Source: Glutamicibacter uratoxydans
GTDB taxonomy: Bacteria > Actinomycetota > Actinomycetes > Actinomycetales > Micrococcaceae
Length of the DNA stretch: 60,941 nucleotides
Direction: 5' to 3'
NCBI RefSeq assembly: GCF_006539925.1
Contig: NZ_BJNY01000003.1
Span: 1-60,941, forward strand
In this document: one piece after another, positions 8,651-17,536 of the stretch
How the letters are laid out: each line of letters starts with the position of its first letter
Numbering within the stretch: the stretch's first letter is position 1
Position numbers and translations under genes: made by a program
Notes under the pieces: model-generated
What the model saw: only the letters and a program-made list of their open reading frames with translations
What the model was told of the DNA's origin: nothing
Database searches by the model: none

Positions 8651-9781
8651 ATGGCACTTCGCGCGGATTCTAATGGAATCGACGCTTCGCTCTACCGAAA
8701 GACCGGCTCATGGAGCACGGCACTGGTGGACGCCTCACTTGGCACTACGGCAGCCCAGGAGGCCGCCGACGAACTCCCCGGGGAAGTGGCAAAGCTTCTG
8801 AAAAGCCAGCAGACCCCCAGCGCCGACGCCGAGGCAGTGGTCTCCGCCTTGGAACCGGCCCAGGGTCTTCGCGCACCGGTGGCGCGGTTCATCGCGGTCC
8901 ACGACGGACAGGTGGTTCTGAACGAACTGATTCCAGGACTGAAAGTCGACGCCCCGCAGGTAGAAACCGGGGCATTCCCGAACTTCACCGCACTGGCCCG
9001 CGCCCGCGGCGGCGCCTTCTCCTACCTGGTGGCAGAGGTCGGCCGCGACGGTGGCGAAGTCCACCTGTACAACACCACCTCGCCGGCCCGGCTGGCAAGC
9101 CGCGGCATCGTCGGCGCGCCGGAGGAAATCCGCCACGCCCGCAAGGTGCCGGGCAAATACGACCAGCCCAAGGCCCAGGCGGCCGCCGATGAGATGATCC
9201 GGCGCAACACCGAAGAGGTTGCGCAGCTCATCGACGAGATGGCCAAAGACAACTACGTGCGCCTGATCGTGCTCTCCGGAGACATCAAGGCCCGCGAGGC
9301 AGTCGTCGCCGCCCTGCCTGCGGCGCTGCAGGAATACGTGGAGGTCATCGACGCGCACACCCGCACCGGCGGCGCCGATTCCAAGCAGGTACAGGAGCAC
9401 ATCGCAGCGCTGGTGGACGAGGTCAAGTCCTCGGCCGTGGCGGCGCTGGAAGCCCGCGTGGCGGCGCAGTCCGGCAACGGCCGCTCGCTGCTGGCAGTGG
9501 GCCTGGACGAGGTGGTCACCGCGCTGCAGTCGGCCCAGGCCGAGGTGGTGCTGGTGGGCCAGTACCAGGACGAGCACACGCTGCGCGCCCTGATCGACGA
9601 GCCGTGGGTCGCCCACCAGGACGGGGACGACCATGCGGAGCTGGTCATCGGCGAATGGCCCGCCCCCGAGGTGCTGCTGCGGGCCACCGCACTGACCGAC
9701 GCCACCATCCGCTATGTGCCTGACAGCATCATTCCGGACGGCGCAGGCATCGCGGCCCTGCTGCGCTGGGCCAAGGCCTAA
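8651..9781 (+). CDS. baeRF-family (Rv2629/Vms1-like) release-factor-fold protein
   Basis: A 376-residue soluble protein resembling mycobacterial Rv2629 and the bacterial branch of the archaeo-eukaryotic release factor 1 superfamily (baeRF2-like). Recognisable segments are HARKVPGKYDQPKAQ followed by the RNTEEVAQLIDEM helix, VRLIVLSGD, and a C-terminal VLLVGQYQDE-type alpha/beta part. The superfamily includes peptidyl-tRNA hydrolases of ribosome quality control; a ribosome-linked role here is inference. The start at 8651 is preceded by GAAGGGAG, preferred over an upstream frame opening at 8597. It is closed by a strong hairpin shared with the convergent CPBP gene. Confidence 0.75.
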   Translation: MALRADSNGIDASLYRKTGSWSTALVDASLGTTAAQEAADELPGEVAKLLKSQQTPSADAEAVVSALEPAQGLRAPVARFIAVHDGQVVLNELIPGLKVDAPQVETGAFPNFTALARARGGAFSYLVAEVGRDGGEVHLYNTTSPARLASRGIVGAPEEIRHARKVPGKYDQPKAQAAADEMIRRNTEEVAQLIDEMAKDNYVRLIVLSGDIKAREAVVAALPAALQEYVEVIDAHTRTGGADSKQVQEHIAALVDEVKSSAVAALEARVAAQSGNGRSLLAVGLDEVVTALQSAQAEVVLVGQYQDEHTLRALIDEPWVAHQDGDDHAELVIGEWPAPEVLLRATALTDATIRYVPDSIIPDGAGIAALLRWAKA

Positions 9782-9793
9782 AAAGTACAAGAA

Positions 9794-9830
9794 AAAAGTC
9801 CAGCGCGGGAAGCTCCCGCGCTGGACTTTT
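9794..9830. terminator. Bidirectional terminator
   Basis: A 17-bp perfect stem (AAAAGTCCAGCGCGGGA and its complement) with a 3-base loop, A-rich on the left and T-rich on the right. It serves both the baeRF gene and the convergent CPBP gene. Confidence 0.9.
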
Positions 9831-10940
9831 CTAGTTCTCCGGATCCCTGTACTGCTGCTCCCTGTTTTCCGGCGCCTGCGGCGGAGCCCAGTAGGCCTGG
9901 GGCTGCTGGCTGTAGTGCGCCGGGTAGGCGATCGGCCACGGCGCCAGCAGCGGCGCCGGCGCGCTGCGCGGGGCAGGGCCGGCGGTGCGCACAATGTTCT
10001 TGCGCGCCGCGAGCTTGGCGATGATGAAGGTCAGCACGGCGGTCATCACGGTAGAGGCGGCCAGCGCCTGCCAGCTGGATTCGGTCTCGTTCACGTCGAT
10101 CTGCCCGATCGCACTGAGCAGGAACAGCGAGGTGTTGTTCACCACGTGCACCGCGATCGCCGCCTCCAGCCCGCCGGTGCGCCAGGTCAGATAGCCGGCG
10201 GCCACCGCGAACACCGTCACGTCAAGCAGCCCGTAGACATCGTAGAGGTGGCCGAAGGTGAACAGCGGCACCGGCAGCAGGATCGCGAAGGCGGGGTGCT
10301 TGAGCCAGCCGCCCACCGCCTGCATGAACGCGCCGCGGAACACCAGCTCCTCGGCGGTGCACTGCAGCGGGGTCAGCACCACCACCAGCAGCGCATAGAA
10401 CAGCGGGTTGGCGGGCATGAACTCGGAGGGCGAGGCAGTGGTGCTGGTGTCCAGCGCGTCGAAGATGAAGGACAGCGAGAAGTACACCGCGTACACCAGC
10501 GTGCTCACCGCCGCCACCAGCCCCAGCCAGCGCCAGCGGATCTTCCCCGTCACTGACAAGAGCAGGCCGATGGGCTTGGCCCCCAGCAGCAGGTAGGCAA
10601 GCCACACCGCCGGGATCATCACGATGATGGAGATCATGGTCAGGAAGAACGCCGCCGGGTTGCTCATGTCCATGAGTGTTTCGTCGAAGTAGGCGTCGAT
10701 GGCCGCGTCGTCGGCATTCCAGAAGGCCGGGTTGAAGAGCATCGAGGCGAACAGCGCCACCATGACCATCGCGGTGAGCACCAGGAAGAATCCGGTCCCG
10801 GTGCCCAGCATCGCCAGCGGCCGCCACCAGCGGTAGCGCTCGTCGCGGCGCAGCAGCCGGTGGTACTCGTACTGGGGATCCTGCCCGGGTGCCTGTGCTG
10901 GTGCCTGTCCTTGGGCTTCGCTCATGCTCATGCCTACCAT
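9831..10940 (-). CDS. CPBP-family intramembrane glutamic protease
   Basis: A 369-residue polytopic membrane protein with about eight hydrophobic helices. The CAAX-protease/bacteriocin-processing (CPBP, Abi) signature is present: EELVFRGAF (catalytic Glu pair and Arg), FGHLYD, and HVVNN in successive helices. The N-terminal ~45 residues and a proline-rich C-terminal ~55 residues are hydrophilic. The substrate is unknown. Several ATGs lie close together (10940, 10931, 10925) with no clear ribosome binding site, so the start is uncertain by a few codons. It is divergent from the YibE/F gene, whose promoter must lie in the short shared region. Confidence 0.85.
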   Translation of the reverse strand: MVGMSMSEAQGQAPAQAPGQDPQYEYHRLLRRDERYRWWRPLAMLGTGTGFFLVLTAMVMVALFASMLFNPAFWNADDAAIDAYFDETLMDMSNPAAFFLTMISIIVMIPAVWLAYLLLGAKPIGLLLSVTGKIRWRWLGLVAAVSTLVYAVYFSLSFIFDALDTSTTASPSEFMPANPLFYALLVVVLTPLQCTAEELVFRGAFMQAVGGWLKHPAFAILLPVPLFTFGHLYDVYGLLDVTVFAVAAGYLTWRTGGLEAAIAVHVVNNTSLFLLSAIGQIDVNETESSWQALAASTVMTAVLTFIIAKLAARKNIVRTAGPAPRSAPAPLLAPWPIAYPAHYSQQPQAYWAPPQAPENREQQYRDPEN

Positions 10941-11049
10941 TTTCGCCTGCCCGCGCCTGTCCGGGCATGAGTCTTTGGGAGGATTTATCGCTGTCTTTGG
11001 CTACGATGGTGCACGAGTTTCTTTGCCGCCACCTACCGCTCGGAGCACC

Positions 11050-12300
11050 GTGGGCCACCATCATGACGCAGAAATCCTGCAAGACCCGGCACGCCGCAAG
11101 CGCGCCTCTATCATCCTCTGGGCCATCCTCGCGCCCATCGGCGCGCTCGCGCTGATCCTGGTCATCGCGCTGTGGCCGCAGGGCAACTACGACAAGTTCG
11201 CCCTGGCAGGATCCATGGACACCGCCGGGGGAGCGGTGATGACCACCGGCACCGTGGTGCGCAGCGGCGTGGAAGCCTGCCCCTCCTCCCAGGGCCTGGA
11301 GGACGTGGGCGGCAAGGTGCTGGACTGCGAGGTCACCTACCTGATGCCCGCCGGCGGCGGGGCGCAGATCCAGCTGGAAATCCCCGCCGAGACGCTGACC
11401 TCCCGCCCCGCACGCGAGGGGGATGTGATCCGCTACCTGGATCTGTCCAAGGCCGCCGGGAATTCAGGCACCAACTACGTGTTCGTCGACTTTGTGCGCA
11501 CCGTGCCGATGGCGCTGCTGGCCATCTCCTACGGCGTGGTGGTCGCCCTGGTGGCCGGCTGGCGCGGGGTGCGCGCGATCCTGGGGCTGGTCGGCGGCAT
11601 CGGGTTCATGATCCTGTTCATGGTCCCGGCGCTGCTGGAGGGCGGCAACCCGGTGCTCATCGGGCTCACCGGCTCCACCGCGATCATGTTCGCCGCCCTG
11701 TACTTTGCCCACGGGCTGAACGCGAAGACCTCCACCGCGCTGCTGGGCACGCTCTTTGGCCTGGGCGTCACTGCGGGGCTGGCGCTGTGGCTGACCGACG
11801 CGGCGGCGCTGACCGGGGCGCACGACGAATCGGCGATGACCCTGTCCACCGTCGCACCCCAGGTCTCGCTGACCGGCCTGCTGATCTGCTCCATCCTCAT
11901 TGGCGGCATGGGCGTGCTCAACGATGTGACGATCACGCAGTCGGCCACCGTGTGGGAGCTTGCCGAATCCAGCCCCGCCGCCAGCGCCCGGGAGCTGTTC
12001 ACCCGCGGCATGCGCATCGGCCGGGACCACATCGCCTCCACCGTCTACACCATCGCCTTCGCCTATGCCGGCGCCGCGCTGCCGGTGCTGGCCATCGCGG
12101 CGCTGAGCAGCCAGGGCTTCGGCACCACGCTGAGCACCGGGGAAATGGCGGAGGAGGTCATCCGGATCCTGATCGGCTCCATCGGCCTGGTGCTTGCCAT
12201 CCCGGTGACCACGCTGATCGCGGTGCTCGTGGTCAAGGCCACCGGCACCGGGGGAGCGCACGGCAGGCGCGCGCTAAGTGCGAATCATTCTCATGAGTAA
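11050..12300 (+). CDS. YibE/F-like multi-pass membrane protein
   Basis: A 416-residue membrane protein of the YibE/F family. It has one N-terminal helix (SIILWAILAPIGALALIL), an extracytoplasmic domain with two cysteines, then about seven helices containing the family segments VAGWRGVRAILGL, GGMGVLNDVTITQSATVWEL and ARELFTRGMRIGRDHI. Function is unknown; a transport or efflux role has been suggested for the family. I place the start at GTG 11050, giving a His-rich N-terminus (VGHHHD), since the frame opening at 10924 overlaps the divergent gene. A Zur-like operator overlaps its 3' end and a zinc-binding lipoprotein follows 44 bases later, hinting at metal biology. Confidence 0.8.
   Translation: MGHHHDAEILQDPARRKRASIILWAILAPIGALALILVIALWPQGNYDKFALAGSMDTAGGAVMTTGTVVRSGVEACPSSQGLEDVGGKVLDCEVTYLMPAGGGAQIQLEIPAETLTSRPAREGDVIRYLDLSKAAGNSGTNYVFVDFVRTVPMALLAISYGVVVALVAGWRGVRAILGLVGGIGFMILFMVPALLEGGNPVLIGLTGSTAIMFAALYFAHGLNAKTSTALLGTLFGLGVTAGLALWLTDAAALTGAHDESAMTLSTVAPQVSLTGLLICSILIGGMGVLNDVTITQSATVWELAESSPAASARELFTRGMRIGRDHIASTVYTIAFAYAGAALPVLAIAALSSQGFGTTLSTGEMAEEVIRILIGSIGLVLAIPVTTLIAVLVVKATGTGGAHGRRALSANHSHE
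12279..12293. promoter_or_regulatory. Zur-like operator upstream of the zinc-binding lipoprotein gene
   Basis: The reverse strand reads TGAGAATGATTCGCA, agreeing at 12 of 15 positions with the actinobacterial Zur box TGAAAATGATTTTCA (consensus from memory). A weaker half-site TAGAATAGTTCTCA follows at 12303-12316. A possible -10 (TAGAAT, 12303) lies inside the site, so a repressor bound here would block transcription of the downstream lipoprotein gene. Confidence 0.6.
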
Positions 12301-12344
12301 TGTAGAATAGTTCTCAATAGCGCTCCTGAACTAGAAAGCCTCCA

Positions 12345-13337
12345 GTGAAAACCCGTTCACTTCTCGCCCCGCTGTCCATCCTCCCCTTCGCCGCACTGCT
12401 GCTCTCCGGCTGCACCGCTGACGCGCAGGGCACAGCCTCTGCCCCGCCCGCAGACATCAACATCGTGGCGTCCACCAATGTCTACGCGGACATCGCCCGC
12501 GCCGTGGCCGGGCAGGACGCCCAGGTCAGCGAGGTCATCACCTCCAGCGCCCAGGACCCGCACTCCTACGAGCCCACCGCCCGCGACAAGCTCACCGTCT
12601 CCAAGGCCTCCATCGTCCTGGCCAACGGCGGCGGCTACGACCAGTTCATGGACTCGCTCTACGGCTCGCTGCCCAAGGAGCAGGCGCAGGAGATTGCGAT
12701 GGTCCACGCGGTGGACTACTCGCCGGTGACCCACGAAGGCAAGCCGGTTGACAACGCCGACGGGCATGCCGACCACGACGAGCATGACGCCGCCGACGGC
12801 CACGGCCACGAGCACGCTGACTACAACGAGCACATCTGGTATGACCTGGACTCCATGAGCGCGCTCGCCGACGCCCTGGCGCAGCAGCTGGGCGCGCAGG
12901 ACTCCGCCAACGCCGAGGAGTACAAGCAGAACGCCGCCGCCTTCAACGACGGCATCACCACGCTGCAGGCCCAGCTGGCGGAAGCTGGACTGGAGAAGCG
13001 CAGCTACCTGATGACCGAACCGGTGCCCTTCCACCTGCTGGAAGATGCCGGCATGGTCAACAAGACCCCCGCCGGGCTGAGCGAGGCCATCGAGGAGGGC
13101 GAGGGCATCGCCCCGCTGACCATGAAGCAGTCCGATGAGATGCTCGCTTCAAAGGGCGTTGGCATGATGGTCTACAACACGCAGACCGAAGGAGCAGAAA
13201 CCAAGGCGCTGCGCGCCAAGGCCCAGGAGGCAGGCGTGCCGGTGGTCGAGCTGACCGAGACCATCACCGACGGCTCGGGCTATCTGCAGTGGATGCAGGA
13301 GAATATTTCGGCCCTGGCCTCCGCGGTGAACCGCTAG
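12345..13337 (+). CDS. znuA: ZnuA/TroA-type zinc ABC transporter substrate-binding lipoprotein
   Basis: A 330-residue surface lipoprotein with lipobox LLLSGC. It is a cluster A-I metal-binding protein: first His ligand in DPHSYEPT, a His/Asp-rich loop (about eight His between residues ~139 and 163), and EHIWYDL with the next His ligand. The His-rich loop is typical of zinc-specific members. The GTG start at 12345 is preceded by an operator resembling a Zur box. No znuB or znuC lies in the window, so the permease and ATPase must be elsewhere or the protein works alone. Zinc rather than manganese is inferred from the loop and operator. Confidence 0.88.
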   Translation: MKTRSLLAPLSILPFAALLLSGCTADAQGTASAPPADINIVASTNVYADIARAVAGQDAQVSEVITSSAQDPHSYEPTARDKLTVSKASIVLANGGGYDQFMDSLYGSLPKEQAQEIAMVHAVDYSPVTHEGKPVDNADGHADHDEHDAADGHGHEHADYNEHIWYDLDSMSALADALAQQLGAQDSANAEEYKQNAAAFNDGITTLQAQLAEAGLEKRSYLMTEPVPFHLLEDAGMVNKTPAGLSEAIEEGEGIAPLTMKQSDEMLASKGVGMMVYNTQTEGAETKALRAKAQEAGVPVVELTETITDGSGYLQWMQENISALASAVNR

Positions 13338-13358
13338 CCGGTACGTACACTTGAAACC

Positions 13359-14477
13359 ATGGCGTTGATTCCTGCAACAGTTCACCAGCTCGCCGGCAAG
13401 GCCCAGTCGTTGCTGGCTGAAAAGTCGGTCCGTGCGCAGATTGCCAGCAGCTCCCGCGAACTGGATCAGGCGGACGCCGTGCTCTTCTTCGCCGAGGGGC
13501 CAGGCCAGTTCTACCAGCTCGATGTCTGGATCGAGACCTTCCACCGTCTGGCCGCCGCGGGCCTGAAGACGGGGGTCATCGCCATGGACGCGCGCAGCGC
13601 CCGGCTGGTGCTGGAAAACAGCAGCCTGCCGGTGCTCTTCTCGCACTCCATCGAGCACATCGAAACCCGGCTGCGCGCCATCGGCGCCCGCGCTATCTGC
13701 TATGTGAACAACTCGCAGCGCAACTTCACCATGCTGCGCTTCAACGGCCCGGCCCATGTGCACCTGAACCATGGCGAGTCGGAGAAGGCCTCCATGGTTT
13801 CGCATCAGCTCAAGGCCTATGACTACGCCTGCGTCGCCGGGCCGGCCGCGGTGGAGCGCATCGCGGACTCCATCTCCCGCTTCGACCTCGCCGCCCTGGT
13901 GCAGATCGGCCGCCCGCAGCTCGACGGGCTCAAGCCCGCCGAGCCCAGCTCCACCACCCGAGTGCTCTACGCACCGACCTGGGAGGGCGACTCGGCCGCC
14001 ATGGCCTACTCCTCGCTGCCCGACTACGGCGAACGCATCCTCGCCCAGCTGGACGCCGACCCGAACTTCGAGGTCCGCTTTCGCCCGCACCCCAAAACCG
14101 GCGACGCCTCGCCGGCTGCCAAGAAGGCGGCGGCCGCGCTGAAGTCCGCCTACTCGCACCTTTTGGACCCCGTCCACGACCCTGGCCAGTCGCTGGTCTG
14201 GGCCGACGTGGCGATCTGCGACATCTCCGCCATGGCCTACGACGCCGTCGCGCTGAACGTCCCGCTGATCCTCGCCGGCGACCGCGAGAGCCGGCTGCGT
14301 TCCGGGCTGCCCTCCGCCCAGCTGCTCGGCCGCGCCAACGGCCTGGCCGATCGCGTCGCCCAGCTGGCGGCCTCCGGGGTCTCGGGGCGCCAAAAGCAGC
14401 TCTCCCAGTACTTCTTCGCCACCACCGAGCCGGGAGCAGCCACCAAGAAGCTCGGCGACCTGCTCCGCAGCTTCTAG
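13359..14477 (+). CDS. CDP-glycerol glycerophosphotransferase-like (TagF/TagB-type) protein
   Basis: A 372-residue protein related to the CDP-glycerol:poly(glycerophosphate) glycerophosphotransferases of wall teichoic acid synthesis. Family segments include HLNHGESEK, RVLYAPTWEGDS, RFRPHPKTGD and the C-terminal DVAICDISAMAYDAVALN, with the Asp-Ser-type acceptor loop and two catalytic-region histidines (HGESE, RPHP). It carries only this domain, with no fused glycosyltransferase. The start at 13359 lacks a clear ribosome binding site, and a -10-like TACACT lies seven bases upstream, so a leaderless mRNA is possible. A small membrane protein gene follows after 12 bases. Confidence 0.82.
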   Translation: MALIPATVHQLAGKAQSLLAEKSVRAQIASSSRELDQADAVLFFAEGPGQFYQLDVWIETFHRLAAAGLKTGVIAMDARSARLVLENSSLPVLFSHSIEHIETRLRAIGARAICYVNNSQRNFTMLRFNGPAHVHLNHGESEKASMVSHQLKAYDYACVAGPAAVERIADSISRFDLAALVQIGRPQLDGLKPAEPSSTTRVLYAPTWEGDSAAMAYSSLPDYGERILAQLDADPNFEVRFRPHPKTGDASPAAKKAAAALKSAYSHLLDPVHDPGQSLVWADVAICDISAMAYDAVALNVPLILAGDRESRLRSGLPSAQLLGRANGLADRVAQLAASGVSGRQKQLSQYFFATTEPGAATKKLGDLLRSF

Positions 14478-14489
14478 CCGCCGCGCGCC

Positions 14490-14915
14490 GTGACCTTCCT
14501 CTCCACGCTCTTCCTGGTGCTCGCCGTGCTCGGCTGGTCCCAGTACGGCGCCAGGCTCGCGCTCAACAGCAGCGTCCCTGCCTCCTCCAAGATCCTTGCC
14601 GCCCTCGGTGACCCGGTGCTCATCTGGCTCTGGGTGCTGCTGCTTGCCATCAGCGCCAACGGCCTGTCCGCGAACCGCGCCGAGGCCTCCGCCGGCATTA
14701 CCGCGGTGGTCTTCGGTGCGCTGCTGTCCTTTGCCGCCTGCGTCCTGGCGGCGCTGCTGGCGCGGATCCGCCGCCGGCGCATTTCCGCCGGAACCGGAAC
14801 TGCCGACGACTACCGCAGCTGGCCCAGGCTGCTGCTCTTGCTGGCTGGCCACGGCGCAGGCATCGGCATCGGCCTGCTGCTCCTGTCCCTCTGGATCTCG
14901 CTCGGCACCAGCTGA
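14490..14915 (+). CDS. Hypothetical four-helix membrane protein
   Basis: A 141-residue protein with four hydrophobic helices (about residues 3-20, 41-58, 67-92 and 112-137) and an Arg-rich cytoplasmic loop RIRRRR between helices 3 and 4. No family was recognised. The GTG start at 14490 lies 12 bases after the TagF-like gene, so the two are probably co-transcribed; a link to envelope polymer synthesis is only positional. Confidence 0.65.
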   Translation: MTFLSTLFLVLAVLGWSQYGARLALNSSVPASSKILAALGDPVLIWLWVLLLAISANGLSANRAEASAGITAVVFGALLSFAACVLAALLARIRRRRISAGTGTADDYRSWPRLLLLLAGHGAGIGIGLLLLSLWISLGTS

Positions 14916-15014
14916 ATCCCTCGAACACGCGGGCGTTATCACAGGCTAGAACAAAAATCAAAACATTCGGATAAAACACTTCACAATCCAGTCATGCCAG
15001 CGTAAACTGGAGAT

Positions 15015-16553
15015 ATGTTCGAAACATACGAGGTAGAAGAAAACTACTTCGAAGCACACGACTGGCAGGAAGAGTGCTTCGACCAAGCACCCCACCTGGA
15101 CCCCTGGGACGCCCGGTTCATCAACGACGCCCTCCGCTCCGGGAACACCGCTGATCTGTGCACCATCATGGGCCAAGCTGAAGCCTATAAAGCGTTCTGG
15201 TCTTCCATCGAAGCCCGCGCCGCGGCCCGTATCGACGCCTCCACCGGAGCCCAGCCCACACGCCACACCTCCACCCAGGAACGGGGCACCGCGCACTTCA
15301 TCTCCCTGGCTCGCCGCCAGTCCCCGCGCGGATCGATCACCTACCTGCGCCGCATCCGCCACTTGGTCCCCAACATGCCTTACACCTTCTCCCAGTTCGA
15401 ACGCGGCGTCCTAAATGAGAAAACCGTCCTGGCCATCCTCGCCCCGCTCGACGACCTGACCGAAGAGCATCACAAGAGCTTCGACAACTTCTACTCCGAT
15501 AACCCTGACCTGTTCAACGGAGCCGGCATCAAGGAAGCCAAGAACATCGCCCAGCAAGCGGCCGACAAGCTCCTGGGCACCGAACGGCTCAAGGACATCA
15601 AGGACACCACCGCCGCCCGGTACGTGAGGATGCGGAAGGGCAAGGACTGCATGTTCCTCAACGCCAAAGTCCCCATCGACACCGGTACCGCGTTCAAGGA
15701 CTTCCTTGACACCGAAGTCGCCTCCGCCAAAGCCAAGGGAGATGAACGCACCCCAGCGCAGATTCGAGCGGACATCTTGCTGCGGGCGGCGACAGGCAAC
15801 CCGTTGGACCAGCCGCTGCCAGTCAGGCTGCACCTGGGATTGATCATGACTGATCAGAACCTGTTCATGCAGCACCGGGAGAACGTAACCCTCACCGGAT
15901 ATGGCAGCCTGCCCGACGACTACGCGCAGCGGCTCATGCTCGCCTGCCAGATCGAAGGGGAGAATCCCAGCGACGAGTTCCAGGCGGCCATCGACCAGCA
16001 GATCAAAGCCCTGCCGTACCTGCGACGCCTCTATCTGGCCCCAAACCAGCAAGACCTGGTCTGCATGGACTCAAGGGAACGCTTGTTCACCGGGCAGCTG
16101 CGACATCTGATCCAGCTGCGCGACCCGTACTGCCGCACCCCGTACTGCGACAACAATGTCAAGCATGCGGACCACATCAAACAAGCCGCCAAGGGCGGAG
16201 AAACCAGTTTTGATAACAGCGGCATGAAGTGCGGGGCCTGCAACCTGGCGAAGGAAGCGAAGGGGTGGGAGGAAGAAGTCGTGATTTCTGGTGCACCGCA
16301 CCGGATCGTGATCCGACCGACCTCGGACACCGAGTTTATTTCCTCCCCGCCGCCGATCCGCGGGGTGGTTCGCACCATTCGTTCTTGGTTCCAGCGCAGG
16401 GATCTGATCCCTCCGGTACCGGTGAAATATCCAAATCCTCCCAAGGACGAGAATGACAGGATCCGCCGCAGGACAGTGAAGCGGCCCAGCCCGTATCCTC
16501 CGCCGATGCCGCCGTATCTTCCTCCGGAACTTGATCCGAACTCGGATTTCTAA
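15015..16553 (+). CDS. DUF222/HNH endonuclease-domain protein (13E12-like)
   Basis: A 512-residue protein of the actinobacterial DUF222 + HNH family. The DUF222 region occupies most of the N-terminal 300 residues. The HNH nuclease at ~370-430 shows DPYCRTPYC, ADHI (first His) and GMKCGACNLAKE with a CxxC zinc pair. The proline-rich tail (YPPPMPPYLPPEL) is unusual. Such genes occur in many scattered copies in actinobacterial genomes; activity and role are undetermined. The ATG at 15015 has GGAGAT upstream. A second, more divergent family member lies at 39.6 kb. Confidence 0.85.
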   Translation: MFETYEVEENYFEAHDWQEECFDQAPHLDPWDARFINDALRSGNTADLCTIMGQAEAYKAFWSSIEARAAARIDASTGAQPTRHTSTQERGTAHFISLARRQSPRGSITYLRRIRHLVPNMPYTFSQFERGVLNEKTVLAILAPLDDLTEEHHKSFDNFYSDNPDLFNGAGIKEAKNIAQQAADKLLGTERLKDIKDTTAARYVRMRKGKDCMFLNAKVPIDTGTAFKDFLDTEVASAKAKGDERTPAQIRADILLRAATGNPLDQPLPVRLHLGLIMTDQNLFMQHRENVTLTGYGSLPDDYAQRLMLACQIEGENPSDEFQAAIDQQIKALPYLRRLYLAPNQQDLVCMDSRERLFTGQLRHLIQLRDPYCRTPYCDNNVKHADHIKQAAKGGETSFDNSGMKCGACNLAKEAKGWEEEVVISGAPHRIVIRPTSDTEFISSPPPIRGVVRTIRSWFQRRDLIPPVPVKYPNPPKDENDRIRRRTVKRPSPYPPPMPPYLPPELDPNSDF

Positions 16554-16580
16554 GACTAATTTTCAACCGTTAGATGCGTG

Positions 16581-16625
16581 AAGGCGCGTCAGCTGCACTG
16601 GGTTAGTGTGCGGCTGACGCGCCTT
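16581..16625. terminator. Hairpin between convergent genes
   Basis: A 13-bp perfect stem (AAGGCGCGTCAGC/GCTGACGCGCCTT) with a 19-base loop, between the DUF222 gene and the convergent HAD gene. It probably stops transcription from one or both sides, although the T-run is weak. Confidence 0.65.
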
Positions 16626-16654
16626 GACGCTGTCCTGCAATAAATTATTTGCGG

Positions 16655-17356
16655 CTATCCCAGCTTCAACTGCAAGCACTCCACGCTCAGCTCGGCGACA
16701 ATGATGTCAGCATGCTGTTCAAGTTCTTTTCTTGAGTGGGTTCCGCTGACGCAAATAGGAATCATTCCTGCAGCCTTGGCGGCTTGAAGCCCGGGGATGG
16801 AATCTTCAAACACGGCGATGCGACGGGGATCTTCCAGCCCCAGGCGGTGGGCCGCCATGTGGAAGCCTTCTGGATCTGGTTTGCCCACAGCGACGTCTTC
16901 GTCAGTGACAACCGTTTCGAACAGCGGCAGAATTCCGGCGCGTTCCAAGGCCGGGATGACCTGCTTTCGACTTGCACCGGTCACGACAGCCATCTTGATT
17001 GAACGCGCACTCAGTTCGCGCACCAGTTCAATACATGAGGTGCTGATTGTTTGCTCCTTGCGGATGCGCACGGCATATTCCGCGTCAATGATTTCGAGGA
17101 ATTCCGGGATCGAAGTGCTGCAAACCCCGGGTTTGGCCATGGCCTGAATGCCGCCGAGGATCTCCCTGTCGTTACGGCCGGCAAGCTCAGCATGGTAGGC
17201 CTCAGCAGTGAGCGTCACGTCAAAGTACTTGGCGGCAAGCTCAATGAAGAGTTCACGAAGGATTGGCTCATCGTTTGACAGCGTGCCGTTGAAGTCGAAG
17301 AGGACTCCGTCCACTAAGTCCAAGGATATGGCGGGCTGTGACAGGGTGCTGTGCAT
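16655..17356 (-). CDS. HAD-superfamily hydrolase (beta-phosphoglucomutase/phosphatase-like)
   Basis: A 233-residue cytoplasmic HAD subfamily IA hydrolase with a helical cap. Motif I reads FDFNGTL, so the second Asp of the usual DxD is Asn. Motif II is VTGAS, motif III is KPDPEGF and motif IV is VFEDSIPGLQAAKAAG. Overall similarity is to phosphoglucomutase-like sugar-phosphate phosphatases and phosphonoacetaldehyde hydrolases; the substrate is not settled. I use the ATG at 17356 because the upstream TTG (17395) abuts the GGTCTAGACC operator. It is divergent from the GntR gene and probably in its regulon. Confidence 0.8.
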   Translation of the reverse strand: MHSTLSQPAISLDLVDGVLFDFNGTLSNDEPILRELFIELAAKYFDVTLTAEAYHAELAGRNDREILGGIQAMAKPGVCSTSIPEFLEIIDAEYAVRIRKEQTISTSCIELVRELSARSIKMAVVTGASRKQVIPALERAGILPLFETVVTDEDVAVGKPDPEGFHMAAHRLGLEDPRRIAVFEDSIPGLQAAKAAGMIPICVSGTHSRKELEQHADIIVAELSVECLQLKLG

Positions 17357-17396
17357 TGGTGAATCCGATCTTGATACTGTGTTGAACAACCCCAAC

Positions 17397-17406
17397 GGTC
17401 TAGACC
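17397..17406. promoter_or_regulatory. GntR/HutC-type operator (dre-like), site 1
   Basis: The perfect palindrome GGTCTAGACC, extended rightward by ACTG, matches the core of the DasR/NagR (dre) and PhnF-type consensus TGGTCTAGACCA. It sits between the HAD gene and the divergent GntR/UTRA gene. An identical core recurs at 18317. Confidence 0.75.
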
Positions 17407-17536
17407 ACTGGGTAACGGGAACAAGCTATGCACCGTAGATGTACTGCCGGTCGGGATTGAATGACTGGCAGACGCCATCTGCATTAACGCGCGGTAAAGA
17501 ACATGAAGGGAAACTGTCATCGACGTCGAAGAGCTC

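Noticed and set aside
13149-14942. 597-codon open frame on the minus strand
   Set aside because: It runs antisense to znuA, the TagF-like gene and the small membrane gene; composition is Gly/Ala/Arg-rich without recognisable motifs.
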